Assembly: GCA_013042915.1 (NCBI GenBank)
Contig: JABDPF010000063.1
Location: forward strand, 1 to 61,196
Length of the DNA: 61,196 nucleotides
From: Lysobacterales bacterium
GTDB lineage: Bacteria; Pseudomonadota; Gammaproteobacteria; Xanthomonadales; SZUA-36
Direction: 5' to 3'
Shown: positions 35,824 to 45,874 of the stretch, piece by piece
Layout of the letters: every line of letters starts with the position of its first letter
How positions within the stretch are numbered: the first letter of the stretch is position 1
Translations under genes and position numbers: made by a program
Notes under the pieces: generated by a model
The model's database searches: none
The model's input: only the letters and a program-made list of their open reading frames with translations
Told to the model about the DNA's origin: nothing

Positions 35824-37989
35824 TTACATTGTCGTCGTGTCTTCGATGATCGTCGGCGTCACGAAGATCAGCAACTCGCGCTTCTTGGTCTCGTTGGAAC
35901 GACGGCGGAACAGGGCGCCCATCACGGGGATGTCACCCAGCCACGGCACCTTGTCCTCGTTCGAGGACGTTTCATCCTGGAAAATACCGCCCAGGACGAC
36001 CGTGTCGCCGTTGCCGACCAGCACCGTGGTCTGAAGTTCGCGCGTGTCGATGGACGGGATTTCCGCGCCCAGCGCGCCGATGAAAATCTCACCCACGGTA
36101 TCCTGGCGGACTTCGAGATCCATCTGGATGCGCTGGTCAGGCGTGATTAGCGGAACGACCTTCAGTTCGAGCACCGCTTCCTTGAACTGCACGTTGGTCG
36201 CGCCCGAGGAGGAAGCCTGCTGATACGGAATTTCCACGCCCTGCTGGATAAACGCCTCGGCCTGGTTGGCCGTGATCACGCGCGGGGTGGAAATAACTTC
36301 ACCCTCGCCCTCGGATTCCAGTGCGGACAGCTCGAGGTCCAAAATGACGTCGCCCGACAGGAACGACAACCCGAGCGATGAGGCTCCAGGGTCGGTTGCC
36401 GGCAGGTTGACCTGGTACCGGCCAGGATAGGACGGAATATCGAGCAGGCCGTCGTCGCGCGGGTTGATCGCCGGGTTCACGGTGTCAGCCGCGAAGCCAT
36501 CGGCCGCAAGGATACCGATGTTGCTGCCCAGGTGCAGCGCGGTCACGCCGAAACGCACACCCAGTTCGTGAGCAAAATCGGACTGCGCGATCACGATCCG
36601 GGATTCGATCTGAACCTGCTGCACCGCGTAATCCAGCTTGGTGACCAACTCTCGAACCTCGAGTATACGGTCCGCCGTATCGGTAATCAGCAAGGTATTG
36701 GTGCGCGCGTCGACCGAGACGGAACCGCGTTCTGACAGCAGGCCGTACTCGCTTTCGACATTGCTGGTGGAGTCCACGATCAGGTTTCTGAGTTCCTCGG
36801 CGCTGGCGTAGCTGACCGGTATCAACACGGTCTGCAGCGGTTCGAGGATGCGGCGGTCCATCTGGGCCTGCAGCAGCTGCTGCTCGCGCGCCGCGATTTC
36901 AGCCGTCGGAGCGATCCACAGCACGTTGCCGTTCTTGCGCATGTCCAGGTTGCGGGCATCCATAACGATGTCCAGCGCCTGATCCCAGGGAACGTTGGTC
37001 AGCCGAAGGGTCAGGTTACCGCCCACGCTGTCCGCTACCACGATGTTGAGGTCGGACACATCGGCAATCAGCTGCAGAACGGAGCGAACCGGAATGTCCT
37101 GGAAGTTGAAGGTTACGCGTGAACCCTCGTAGCTCTTGTCCTCAAAGAACTCCACGATCTCTTCTTCGGCCACCTGGCTAGCTCGGGCAAGCTCGCTGAC
37201 TTCGATGATGTAATCGTTTCCGGACTCGTAGGCCAGGTGCTCGTAGAGTCCACCGGTCGTCAATTCGAGCCGCACACCGGAATTCACGCCATAGCTGTCG
37301 ATGAACTGAACGGGCGTGGCGAAGTCCATCACGTCGAGGCGTTGGTCGAGGGACTCCGGAAGCGTTGCGCCGAACAGGTCGACCGTCAGGCTGCCCGGGT
37401 TTTCACGCACCGAGAGGCTGGCGCCGGGTTTGTCGGTGCTGATGATCACGCGGGCCTGCCCGTCTTCTCCCAAGCGGAAGTCGACATTGGTGACGGCCGG
37501 GCCGTAACCGCTGCTGGCCGGGGCTGCGGATGAACCGGAGGCTCCGGCCGCGACCGTCAGCACGACCTGGCTGTTCTCGCTGCTGTAATCGTAGGCTGCC
37601 GGGCTGGACAGATCGACCACGAGCCGCGTGCGTCCACCCGCGGTGACAGCCGAGTACTGCTGCACGACACCCTGGCCCACATGGACCTTGTCCGCGCCGA
37701 CGGAACTCTCCGTATCGGCCATGTCGAGGACGATCCGCGCCGGGCTCTCGGTCGCGAACACGGTGACATCAGGTGCGTCGCCGCTCGTCTTAAGATAGAG
37801 CTTGACGTCGCCGTTGGCCGTCCGCACGTATTCCACGCCTGTCAGGCTGGTATTGGCGAGTGCCGCCAGCGGCATCACGATCAAGGCCAGTCCAACCAGC
37901 CTCAGAATTCCATTTCCTAAATTTCGCATACTGCGCCCTCTCCCACGGGGTTGCGTTTGAGTCGTAGAGCGTTCCATGTCGCTATTCAT
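35824..37989 (-). CDS. pilQ: Type IV pilus secretin
   Basis: The 721-residue protein has a signal region (RLVGLALIVMPLAALA after a long N-terminal leader). Two AMIN domains follow (about 50-130 and 165-250), then a secretin/TonB short N domain (VTFNFQDIPVRSVLQLIADVSDLNIVV, about 295-360) and the secretin barrel with VISTPRVITANQAEAFIQQG. It forms the outer-membrane pore for the pilus. The operon order pilMNOPQ is complete. The exact start is uncertain; a downstream ATG (MRNLGNGIL) would give a more usual signal peptide. Confidence 0.95.
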   Translation of the reverse strand: MNSDMERSTTQTQPRGRGRSMRNLGNGILRLVGLALIVMPLAALANTSLTGVEYVRTANGDVKLYLKTSGDAPDVTVFATESPARIVLDMADTESSVGADKVHVGQGVVQQYSAVTAGGRTRLVVDLSSPAAYDYSSENSQVVLTVAAGASGSSAAPASSGYGPAVTNVDFRLGEDGQARVIISTDKPGASLSVRENPGSLTVDLFGATLPESLDQRLDVMDFATPVQFIDSYGVNSGVRLELTTGGLYEHLAYESGNDYIIEVSELARASQVAEEEIVEFFEDKSYEGSRVTFNFQDIPVRSVLQLIADVSDLNIVVADSVGGNLTLRLTNVPWDQALDIVMDARNLDMRKNGNVLWIAPTAEIAAREQQLLQAQMDRRILEPLQTVLIPVSYASAEELRNLIVDSTSNVESEYGLLSERGSVSVDARTNTLLITDTADRILEVRELVTKLDYAVQQVQIESRIVIAQSDFAHELGVRFGVTALHLGSNIGILAADGFAADTVNPAINPRDDGLLDIPSYPGRYQVNLPATDPGASSLGLSFLSGDVILDLELSALESEGEGEVISTPRVITANQAEAFIQQGVEIPYQQASSSGATNVQFKEAVLELKVVPLITPDQRIQMDLEVRQDTVGEIFIGALGAEIPSIDTRELQTTVLVGNGDTVVLGGIFQDETSSNEDKVPWLGDIPVMGALFRRRSNETKKRELLIFVTPTIIEDTTTM

Positions 37990-38030
37990 AGCACTTGCCT
38001 CTCAAGAATGACCGCGCGATAACGCCGGTC

Positions 38031-38576
38031 TTAACTGCCGCCCAGGGCGATCGAAGCGTCCCTGACCAGCCAGCCACCGGCGCCGTCGGCGATAAACTCG
38101 CTCAACAGCACTTCGTCGTTAGTGATCGCGCTGACCTTGCCGTGGTTCTGACCCATGTAGTTACTGACCGAGACTCGATGAACGGTGCCATCGGGGTCCT
38201 GGATCAGCGCCCACTCGTTGCTGTCCTTGTTGAACGTACCCACCATGACCAGCGTGTCGAGATCGAACCGCTCGAGGTACTCGCGCGGCCGCTGCAGGTC
38301 GGGGCGTGGCCCCGAGCCGCTGTTCGACTGGGCGACCTGCTCGGCACCGTCCGTCGTGGACTGGCGGAACGGGTCGCGACCGGTGAGGCCCTCGTACTTG
38401 TAGGGCGTGTACGTCCGCACCGGCGGAATCGGCGGAATCGGTGTGGCCGGCCGCTCCTTCACTTCCGCTATGTAGCGGTTCAGATCGTCCTGCCTGCTCC
38501 CGCAAGCCGTCAGCATCGCGGTGAAGGCGATCAACAAAACCAGGCCGATCAGTTTCAGATGCCTACTGTTTCTCAT
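38031..38576 (-). CDS. pilP: Type IV pilus assembly lipoprotein
   Basis: The 181-residue protein has a lipoprotein signal (MLTAC, Cys25). The PilP beta-domain includes PPVRTYTPYKYEGLTGRDPF and ERFDLDTLVMVGTF. It joins the PilMNO inner-membrane complex to the PilQ secretin. The start overlaps the pilO stop by four bases (ATGA). Confidence 0.93.
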   Translation of the reverse strand: MRNSRHLKLIGLVLLIAFTAMLTACGSRQDDLNRYIAEVKERPATPIPPIPPVRTYTPYKYEGLTGRDPFRQSTTDGAEQVAQSNSGSGPRPDLQRPREYLERFDLDTLVMVGTFNKDSNEWALIQDPDGTVHRVSVSNYMGQNHGKVSAITNDEVLLSEFIADGAGGWLVRDASIALGGS

Positions 38577-39217
38577 GGCGCACCTGCCTCGGCCGCACGT
38601 TCTGCAGCCTCGTCTTCGTCGATGTAGCGATAGGTCTTGACGGTGCCTTCCAGGACCAGTCGGCCGTCGCCGGCGTTGGCGCCGATGTCGCGCTCGTTCG
38701 CGCGGCGCAAGGCAATATCGTGCATCGTCAGGATCACCACGCGCGGCAGGGAAGCCACGCCACTGACAAACTCGCCGAACTGGTGATAATCCCCCAACAT
38801 GCGCACCGAAATCGGCCGCTCGGCGTAAAAGTCATGGTATGCCTCGGCGTTGGGCTGGAACAGCTGCACGTCGATACCGGAGCCCAACGCGGTCTGGGAC
38901 ACGTCGACCAGCAACTTGTCCATTTCCGTACGGCTGGGCAGCTGGCGGAACATCGTTTCGAGCAATTCCTGCATTTCGGCCAGCTGGGCCTCGTACGCTT
39001 CGAGGTTGGCGGCCTTCGACTGTTTCTGCTCGAATTCGGCCCGCAGGTTGTTTTCCAATCCCTGCACCATTTTGAGCTGCTCGGTCTTGTCCTTGACCAG
39101 CAGGAAATAACCGATCGCCAGGATAATCACCAGCAAAAAGCCCAGGATGACGTAGCGGACCGAAGTCGGGGCACTGCCGATATCGTTGAAATCGAGATCT
39201 CTGAGTTCGTTTAGCAT
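38573..39217 (-). CDS. pilO: Type IV pilus inner-membrane alignment protein
   Basis: The 214-residue protein has one N-terminal membrane segment (VRYVILGFLLVIILAIGYFLLV), a coiled-coil stretch (about 50-95) and a ferredoxin-like C-terminal domain. It pairs with PilN around the secretin. The start shares one base with the pilN stop. Confidence 0.93.
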   Translation of the reverse strand: MLNELRDLDFNDIGSAPTSVRYVILGFLLVIILAIGYFLLVKDKTEQLKMVQGLENNLRAEFEQKQSKAANLEAYEAQLAEMQELLETMFRQLPSRTEMDKLLVDVSQTALGSGIDVQLFQPNAEAYHDFYAERPISVRMLGDYHQFGEFVSGVASLPRVVILTMHDIALRRANERDIGANAGDGRLVLEGTVKTYRYIDEDEAAERAAEAGAP

Positions 39218-39816
39218 CAGCCTGCACCCCCCATGTCGTCCCCAAATTCATCTTCGTCATCCGCGCCCCGGGCATTGTCCAGTTTCACCCGAATCGCAAA
39301 CTCGTACGTTTCGTAGCGATTTGGCGGGTTCTGGGCGGCCCGAACGTATTGCAGTTCGGGGTTTGTGAAGAGATCCATGCCTTCCAGGCTCTGCAGATAC
39401 GCGGAAACTCGGGCATTGGACTGGCTGGTGCCGATGAGGGTCAGGATGAGCCCCTGCTGCCGCACGTCGGTCAACGTGACGCCAACGGGTATCGTCTTGG
39501 CCAATTTGTCCAGCAGCTCCACGGTAAGGGAACGGCTGGCCTGAAGCGACTCGATGATCTGCTTGCGCGCCACCAGGCGCGTCCGCGTCTCTTCGAGCTC
39601 CGCAATCCGCTGGATGCGCTGCTCGAGGCGATTGATCTCGACCTGAATCTTCTGGTTTCGCGCTTCCTGGTCGCTGATCTGCTGGTCATAAAGCATGCCG
39701 ACGATGAGCACCAGGATCGCACCCAGCACCAGTGTCGCGATCAGGGAATAGAGGAACTGGCGCTGGCGTTCCCTGCGCGCTTCCTCACGCCACGGTAGGA
39801 GATTGATTCTGGCCAT
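39217..39816 (-). CDS. pilN: Type IV pilus inner-membrane alignment protein
   Basis: The 199-residue protein starts with the PilM-binding cytoplasmic motif MARINLLPWREEARR. It continues with one membrane helix (FLYSLIATLVLGAILVLIVGML), a coiled-coil and a ferredoxin-like domain. Overlaps pilM and pilO by one base on each side. Confidence 0.95.
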   Translation of the reverse strand: MARINLLPWREEARRERQRQFLYSLIATLVLGAILVLIVGMLYDQQISDQEARNQKIQVEINRLEQRIQRIAELEETRTRLVARKQIIESLQASRSLTVELLDKLAKTIPVGVTLTDVRQQGLILTLIGTSQSNARVSAYLQSLEGMDLFTNPELQYVRAAQNPPNRYETYEFAIRVKLDNARGADDEDEFGDDMGGAG

Positions 39817-40874
39817 CAGTCAAACCCCCTTAAAGCGAGTCCCGTCGCAACCATCAGGTTGGGCGCGTTCCGGTTGAGTGCCGAGACGGCCACCGAGGGC
39901 GCGATCTCCAGGCCCTGCAGCGGATCGGCGATCGACGTCTTGATTCCAAGCTCCTGCTCGACCACATCGGCCAGGCCCTTGATGGAGGCCATCGTGCCTG
40001 ACAGGTAGATCGTGCGGATGTTGGAGAATTCAGCGCTGGAGCTGTAGAACTGCAGGGCGCGGCTGATCTGGTGCACCACGTTAAGCATGAACGGCTCGAG
40101 CACTTCGTCTTCGAAATTCTCGGGACCCGGCTCACCGCGCATGAAGAAACTCGCCTGTTCCGGGGTCATGTCGTATCGTCGCATGATTTCCTCGGTCAGC
40201 TGGTTTCCGCCGAACGGATGGTCGCGCGTATAAACGACCCGCCCGTTGCGAAGTATCAACAGGGTCGACAGATCGAACCCGATATCGAAGATACCGACGG
40301 TCTCGGTGCTGCGGATGCCGTCGCGCTCGCGGATCAACTCAAAAGCATTTGCAATCGCGAACGATTCGACGTCCACGACTTTTGCCTTGAGACCCAGCGA
40401 CTCGAGCGCATCCTGGCGACTTTCGACGTTCTCGTTCTTGCTCGCCGCCAGCAGAATGTCGAGCATGTCGGCATTGCGGGGCGAGGGACCCAGAACTTCA
40501 AAATCCAGGCTGATCTCGTCAAGCGGGTACGGGATGTACTGGTTGGCCTCGATCTGCACCTGGCTTTCAATGTCGGCTTCGGCCAGGTTGGCAGGCAGGC
40601 TGATCGTCTTCGTGAATACCGCTGAGCCCGAGACCGCAACCGAGCAGTACTTTGAATTCGAACCCGAATTCCGTACCGCCGACTGGATCGCATCGGATAT
40701 GGCCTCGATGTCCTGCACCGACTTCTCAACGATCACGCCCGAAGGTAAAGGCTCGATCGCGAAGTGGTCGATGCGGTACGAGGATCCGTGCCGGGAAAGC
40801 TGTAATAAGCGGATGCTTGAAGACCCGATATCCAACCCCATTACGGGTGGTGATTTGGTGCCGAATAGTTTCAA
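39816..40874 (-). CDS. pilM: Type IV pilus assembly actin-like ATPase
   Basis: The 352-residue protein has the actin/FtsA-like fold: VMGLDIGSSSIRLLQLSR (phosphate 1), TVGIFDIGFDLSTLLIL (phosphate 2) and IYLSGTMASIKGLADVV. It binds the PilN N-terminus in the cytoplasm. It is first in the operon, has a TTG start preceded by GAGGG, and is divergent from mrcA in the usual gammaproteobacterial arrangement. Confidence 0.95.
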   Translation of the reverse strand: MKLFGTKSPPVMGLDIGSSSIRLLQLSRHGSSYRIDHFAIEPLPSGVIVEKSVQDIEAISDAIQSAVRNSGSNSKYCSVAVSGSAVFTKTISLPANLAEADIESQVQIEANQYIPYPLDEISLDFEVLGPSPRNADMLDILLAASKNENVESRQDALESLGLKAKVVDVESFAIANAFELIRERDGIRSTETVGIFDIGFDLSTLLILRNGRVVYTRDHPFGGNQLTEEIMRRYDMTPEQASFFMRGEPGPENFEDEVLEPFMLNVVHQISRALQFYSSSAEFSNIRTIYLSGTMASIKGLADVVEQELGIKTSIADPLQGLEIAPSVAVSALNRNAPNLMVATGLALRGFD

Positions 40875-41170
40875 ATTGCCCTCAATCCTTTGCTCGACAA
40901 TGGTTTATTGACACTTCCTGAACTAGTTTTTAACAGATATTGAACTGCATCTCAATGCCGGAGTGAAACTTTTTCATACATGCAAGAGACCAATCCACCG
41001 AAAAAACCACTACTGGAGTCTAACTGCGTGTCAGGGAAAACCAAGTTTCAATGCGCCCTCGAGGGGCGATTTGATCGGACGGCTGCTTCCCTGCATGCCA
41101 TTGAGTCGGTATCGTTAGAGCCCGGTACCGGAAGCTCCCTCTTCCCGAGTAAGCATAGCAGGATTTTTTT
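40875..41170. other. Divergent intergenic region pilM-mrcA
   Basis: This 296-base gap should hold promoters for pilMNOPQ (leftward) and mrcA (rightward). A possible leftward sigma-70 promoter has TTGAGA, 17 bases and TAAAAA near 40930-40960. No clear mrcA promoter, RNA or repeat is visible. A short frame near 40980-41174 has no ribosome site or family marks. Confidence 0.4.
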
Positions 41171-43657
41171 GTGAAGAAACTCTTTCGTTGGCTACTGATT
41201 CTTGCGCTGGTTTCTTCGGTTGCGGGAATTTCGGCCGTAGGCATCGCCTACCTGGTCTTCGCCCCGGACTTGCCCGAGGTGGAATCCTTGCGCGATGTCC
41301 AGATGCAGGTTCCGCTGCGCGTGTTCAGCGAAGACGGCAAACTGCTTGGGATTTTTGGAGAAAAACGCCGTATTCCCCTGGCGATTGACGAGACGCCGGC
41401 CTGCCTGAAAGAAGCCTTCCTGGCCGGCGAGGATGCGCGGTTCTACGAGCACCCGGGTCTCGATTATCAAGGCATCAGTCGGGCCGTCTGGTCGCTCGCC
41501 ACGACCGGGGAGCGAAGTATCGGCGGAAGTACGATTACGCAACAGCTCGCACGCAACTTTTATCTTACGAACGAAAAAACATTCACCCGCAAGATCAAGG
41601 AAGCTTTCCTGGCGCTGAAAATCGAGCGCGAGCTGGACAAGGGCAAAATCCTCGAACTCTATCTCAACAAGATTTTCCTCGGTCACCGCGCCTACGGGGT
41701 CGGGGCGGCGGCCGAGGTTTACTACGGTAAATCTCCCGGGCAGCTGTCGCTTGCCCAATGCGCCATGATCGCCGCACTGCCCAAAGCGCCGTCTCGCATC
41801 AACCCGATAACCTCGCCTGAGCGCGCGGTGGAGCGTCGCAACTACGTGTTGGGCCGCATGCAGGAACTGGGTTACATAGACCGGACGGCCCACGACCGGG
41901 CCGTGAAGGAAACCGACCGGGCGTTCTATCACGGTGCGATCGCGGAGATCTCGGCACCGTATGTCGCGGAGATGGTACGCGTCCGTTCACTGCGCATGCT
42001 GGGCTCCGAGGCGTACATCGGCGGTTACAAGGTCGTCACGACCATCGACAGCCGCCTTCAAAGCGCCGCCAACCTCGCGGTTTCGAACGGGCTCGAAGAA
42101 TACGACCAACGCCACGGCTACCGGGGCCCGGAAGCCCAGATTGACCTGACCGGAATGACCGCAACGTCTGACTGGCTGCAAGCCCTGGATCCGTATCGCC
42201 CGATCTCGGACCTGGAGCCCGGCCTGGTGATCGAGGCGGAGGACGACTTGGCCGTGGTCTACCTGCGCAATGGCCAGACCGTCGCCCTGGCCATGGAGGA
42301 CATGCAGTGGGCTGCACCCTTCGTCGCGCGCGATCGAAAAGGACAGGCACCCGAGACCGTATCGGACATCATGGCGCCGGGCGACATCATTCGGGCCCGT
42401 CTGCATGATGACGGCGAGTGGCGGCTGGGCCAGATGCCCGAGGTCGAAGCCGCGCTGGTGTCCCTGGACCCGGGCACCGGTAACATCAAGGCGCTCGTGG
42501 GCGGCTACGACTTTGCACGCAGCAAGTACAACCGAGTCACGCAAAGCCGCCGGCAACCGGGCTCGAGCTTCAAACCCTTCGTTTACTCTGCTGCCCTCGA
42601 AAATGGGTTTACCGTGGCCTCGCTGGTCAATGACGCGCCTATCGTTCTCGAGGACAGCGAACTCGAGCGCACCTGGAAGCCAGAGAATTTCAGCGAACGC
42701 TTCTATGGTCCGACCCGGCTGCGCGAAGCTATGGTGAAATCGCGCAACCTCGTGTCCATCCGACTGTTGCAGGCGATAGGAATCGCCGACGCCAGGGAGT
42801 ACATCACGCGTTTCGGCTTCGATAAGGACGAGTTGCCCGCCAACCTGACCATGGCGCTCGGCAGCGCTTCGCTGACCCCTCTTTCCATGGCCCGCGCCTA
42901 TGGCGTGTTCGCCAACGGCGGCTACCTGGTTGAGCCCCGGTACATTCGCCGGATCACCGACATGGATGGTAACGTCGTCTACGAGACCCACCCCGCGATC
43001 CTGTGCGACGACTGCAAGCCCGGGGAACCCGGTGAGCTGGACAGCACGGTCGAGGAGCGCGCCGAACCCGCCTTTCGCCCCCTGAGCGTGGACAGCGAAT
43101 CCGCCGACGTCAGCGGCAGTATCGAAAGCACCGACCGTTCGCTTGAACGGTTCGAGATCGATTATGCCGAGCGAGCGATCAGCCCGCAGAACGCCTACCT
43201 GGTGCGTTCGATGATGATGGACGTCGTTCGCCGAGGCACCGGCGTCAGGGCGATGGAACTGGGCCGCAACGACCTGGCAGGCAAGACAGGCACCACCAAC
43301 GAACAACGCGACGCGTGGTTTTCTGGATACAACAACGATCTAGTGACCACGGTCTGGGTGGGCTTCGACAATTTCGACCCCCTCGGCCGTCGTGAACAGG
43401 GTGGCAGGGCCGCCCTACCGGTTTGGATCGACTACATGGGCACGGCCCTGGCTGGCATTGCGGACTCCCCGCCCGAGGTGCCCGAGGGGTTGGCGCGGGC
43501 GCGCATCGATCCCGAAAGCGGTTTGGTCGTGACGCTTGCAAACGAGGGGACGATCATGGAAATTTTCCAGGCCGGGCGATTACCGCCGGTGCAGGAGTCA
43601 AGCCAAGGAGCGGAACCTGATGCCCCAGTCCAGGAAGACCCGTACGAGATCTACTGA
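41171..43657 (+). CDS. mrcA: Penicillin-binding protein 1A (glycosyltransferase/transpeptidase)
   Basis: The 828-residue bifunctional enzyme has an N-terminal membrane anchor (about 5-30). A GT51 domain follows with EDARFYEHPGLDYQGISRAVW and GGSTITQQLARNFYL. The transpeptidase has GSSFKPF (catalytic Ser in SSFK), KSRN and KTGTTNE. An insert between the domains at about 310-430 is typical of PBP1A. It polymerises and cross-links peptidoglycan. GTG start. The 3' end overlaps the next gene by 38 bases. Confidence 0.96.
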   Translation: MKKLFRWLLILALVSSVAGISAVGIAYLVFAPDLPEVESLRDVQMQVPLRVFSEDGKLLGIFGEKRRIPLAIDETPACLKEAFLAGEDARFYEHPGLDYQGISRAVWSLATTGERSIGGSTITQQLARNFYLTNEKTFTRKIKEAFLALKIERELDKGKILELYLNKIFLGHRAYGVGAAAEVYYGKSPGQLSLAQCAMIAALPKAPSRINPITSPERAVERRNYVLGRMQELGYIDRTAHDRAVKETDRAFYHGAIAEISAPYVAEMVRVRSLRMLGSEAYIGGYKVVTTIDSRLQSAANLAVSNGLEEYDQRHGYRGPEAQIDLTGMTATSDWLQALDPYRPISDLEPGLVIEAEDDLAVVYLRNGQTVALAMEDMQWAAPFVARDRKGQAPETVSDIMAPGDIIRARLHDDGEWRLGQMPEVEAALVSLDPGTGNIKALVGGYDFARSKYNRVTQSRRQPGSSFKPFVYSAALENGFTVASLVNDAPIVLEDSELERTWKPENFSERFYGPTRLREAMVKSRNLVSIRLLQAIGIADAREYITRFGFDKDELPANLTMALGSASLTPLSMARAYGVFANGGYLVEPRYIRRITDMDGNVVYETHPAILCDDCKPGEPGELDSTVEERAEPAFRPLSVDSESADVSGSIESTDRSLERFEIDYAERAISPQNAYLVRSMMMDVVRRGTGVRAMELGRNDLAGKTGTTNEQRDAWFSGYNNDLVTTVWVGFDNFDPLGRREQGGRAALPVWIDYMGTALAGIADSPPEVPEGLARARIDPESGLVVTLANEGTIMEIFQAGRLPPVQESSQGAEPDAPVQEDPYEIY

Positions 43658-44297
43658 ACGCGCCTCGCCGCGACACCTAAGTCGTGTCCAGCACATCCGG
43701 ATGGAGCTGGCGGCCGAGGCTGCGCGCATCATCGCCACCGAAGGGCAACACAATTACCACCTTGCCAAGAAAAAAGCCGCCGAGCGAATCGGGGTCAGCG
43801 AGCGCCTGGCGCTACCCAGCAATCTCGAAGTCAAAGAGGCGCTGAAGCGCTATCAGCAGCTGTATGGCGGCCCCGCCCACGAGGAAACCGTTCATCGTAT
43901 GCGTAGCGTCGCCGCGAACGCGATGAGCAGGCTAGGAGAGTTCCAGCCCCGGCTGGTTGGAGCGGTTCTCGACGGAACGGCTGACGAGCATTCGCGTATC
44001 GCCTTGCACGTGTTTGCGGAGTCGCCGGAGTCCGTCGTTTTGTTCTTCATCGAACGTAATATCGATTTTCGTCAGGAACAGCGCCAGATTCGATGGTTCG
44101 ACGGAGAGCACCGAACGATTCCCCTGGTGGTTTCAGAATTCGATGACCAGGAAGTAGAATTGTCTGTATTCGAACAAATTAATTTACGCCAGGCACCGCC
44201 CAGCCCGATCGACGGCAAGCCGCAGGCTCGGGCCACGCTTAACGAGGTAGAAGAACTGCTGATCGGGCGCCAGACTTCGTCTGAAATCCGTTTCTGA
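43620..44297 (+). CDS. Conserved hypothetical protein downstream of mrcA
   Basis: From ATG 43620 (AAGGAG about 11 bases upstream, within mrcA) the product has 225 residues. The first ~50 are very basic (RKTRTRSTERASPRHLSRVQHIR). The remaining part is mixed alpha/beta (LVGAVLDGTADEHSRIALHVFAESPESVVLFFIER). I do not recognise it for certain; similar frames are often annotated as predicted nucleotidyltransferases. Coupling to mrcA suggests an envelope or cell-wall link, but this is inference. The basic leader might bind nucleic acid. Confidence 0.65.
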   Translation: MPQSRKTRTRSTERASPRHLSRVQHIRMELAAEAARIIATEGQHNYHLAKKKAAERIGVSERLALPSNLEVKEALKRYQQLYGGPAHEETVHRMRSVAANAMSRLGEFQPRLVGAVLDGTADEHSRIALHVFAESPESVVLFFIERNIDFRQEQRQIRWFDGEHRTIPLVVSEFDDQEVELSVFEQINLRQAPPSPIDGKPQARATLNEVEELLIGRQTSSEIRF

Positions 44298-44338
44298 CCT
44301 CTGACCGACCCCGGTCCGGTAGGCCGGGAAGCCCCGGT

Positions 44339-45631
44339 TTACTGGCGGCGGTGGAGCGCTCGATAGCGACGCTCGGTCGGCCCAGCGTAGACCTGGCGTG
44401 GGCGGCCGATCTTGGTTGGCGTCTCGCACTGCTCCAGCCACTGGGAAACCCAACCTACCGTTCGCGCGATCGCGAACATCACGGTAAACATGCTTACCGG
44501 AATGCCCAGCGCCTTGTAAATGATGCCGGAATAGAAATCGACGTTCGGATAGAGTTTTTTCTCGATGAAGTACTCATCCTCCAAAGCGATGCGTTCAAGT
44601 TCCATTGCCAGATCCATCATCGGGTCGTCCTGACCCAGTTCGTCCAGCACCTCGTAGCAGGCAGCTCGGATTATGGTCGCGCGCGGGTCGTAGTGTTTGT
44701 AAACCCGGTGGCCAAAACCCATCAGGCGGAACGGATCGTTCTTGTCCTTGGCGCGCTCGATGTACTCGGGAACCTTTGAGACGTCGCCGATCTCGGCCAA
44801 CATGGCCAGCACGGCCTCGTTGGCGCCGCCGTGGGCCGGCCCCCACAGTGCAGAGATACCGGCCGCGACGCAGGCGTAGGGATTGGCGCCGGTGGAACCG
44901 ACCAGGCGCACCGTCGACGTGCTGGCGTTCTGCTCGTGGTCCGCGTGCAGGATAAACAACAGGTCCAGCGCCCTGGCCGCCACTTCACTGACCTCGTACT
45001 CTTCCGAGGGCATCGAGAACATCATGTGGAGGAAGCGTTCGGTGAAACGCAGGTTGTTTTGCGGGTAGACCATCGGCCAACCCATGTGGTGCCGATAGCA
45101 GGCAGCGGCAATGGTCGGCATTTTTGCGATCATGCGCTCAGCCGCCAGCATACGTTGCTCCGGATCGTTGACGTTGAACCGTTCATGGTAGAAAGCGGCC
45201 AGCGACCCGACCACGCCCGCCATCATGGCCATCGGGTGCGCATCGTAATGAAAGCCGGAAATAAAGGTGTAAAGCTGCTCGTGCACCATCGTGTGGTACT
45301 TCACGTTGTCGCGAAAAGCGTTCAGCTTGGATTCGGTCGGCAACTCGCCGTTCAAAAGCAGGTAGGCCACTTCCACGAAGGTGCTGCGCTCGGCCAATTG
45401 TTCGATCGGGTAGCCGCGGTAGCGCAGGATGCCCTTGCCGCCGTCGATGAAGGTGATCTGGCTGGTGCAGGCCGCGGTGGCGGCAAAACCCGGGTCGTAG
45501 GTGAAATACCCCAGGCCGGAAGGCAGTCCCTTGATGTCCAGTGTCGGTTCGCCCTCGGTGCCGCGGACGACCGGTAGTTCGATTTGTTGGCCCGATGCTT
45601 TGTCGCTGATCAACACTTTTTTATTGGACAT
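44339..45631 (-). CDS. gltA: Citrate synthase (type II)
   Basis: The ATG at 45631 follows AGGAG and gives 430 residues; the frame runs 12 residues upstream with no such site. Catalytic motifs [17 protein letters not shown] and GFGHRVYK and the N-terminal [21 protein letters not shown] mark a GltA-type enzyme. It condenses oxaloacetate and acetyl-CoA. A promoter-overlapping palindrome lies upstream (45768-45786). Confidence 0.97.
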   Translation of the reverse strand: MSNKKVLISDKASGQQIELPVVRGTEGEPTLDIKGLPSGLGYFTYDPGFAATAACTSQITFIDGGKGILRYRGYPIEQLAERSTFVEVAYLLLNGELPTESKLNAFRDNVKYHTMVHEQLYTFISGFHYDAHPMAMMAGVVGSLAAFYHERFNVNDPEQRMLAAERMIAKMPTIAAACYRHHMGWPMVYPQNNLRFTERFLHMMFSMPSEEYEVSEVAARALDLLFILHADHEQNASTSTVRLVGSTGANPYACVAAGISALWGPAHGGANEAVLAMLAEIGDVSKVPEYIERAKDKNDPFRLMGFGHRVYKHYDPRATIIRAACYEVLDELGQDDPMMDLAMELERIALEDEYFIEKKLYPNVDFYSGIIYKALGIPVSMFTVMFAIARTVGWVSQWLEQCETPTKIGRPRQVYAGPTERRYRALHRRQ

Positions 45632-45739
45632 CGATTTCTCCTGCAATACGGCATGTTTGTTCGGCACTCGGAAGGTGCCCCGGACACCGGGGTGGCGGGC
45701 GGCCCGGCAGCGAGCTGTCGAACGCGACGCCGTCCTGAC

Positions 45740-45786
45740 TATATCATAGCTTCATAAACATCGTCTAATATTAGGAATGCTAATAT
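45740..45786 (-). promoter_or_regulatory. gltA promoter and palindromic operator candidate
   Basis: On the minus strand TTAGAC (45768-45763) and GATATA (45745-45740) are separated by 17 bases, a plausible sigma-70 promoter about 110 bases from the gltA start. A 7-bp inverted repeat ATATTAG-GAATG-CTAATAT (45768-45786) abuts and overlaps the -35, so a regulator could bind there. I cannot name the regulator. Confidence 0.5.
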
Positions 45787-45816
45787 AAACAGGCATTTTC
45801 GTAATAATCCGGGCAT

Positions 45817-45858
45817 AAAAAAGCCCCGCGTCGGGCTGGCCGTCGCGGGGCTTTTTTT
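45817..45858. terminator. Bidirectional intrinsic terminator after rpmE2
   Basis: Arms AAGCCCCGCG and CGCGGGGCTT flank a 13-base loop, with A-run on the left and T-run on the right, so both strands have a U-tract. It ends rpmE2 (minus strand) and shields gltA. Confidence 0.85.
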
Positions 45859-45874
45859 GGATAACGTCTGTCCG

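Noticed and set aside
41987-43306. Minus-strand frame of 439 residues opposite mrcA
   Set aside because: Antisense shadow of the PBP1A gene, which has complete GT51 and transpeptidase motifs.
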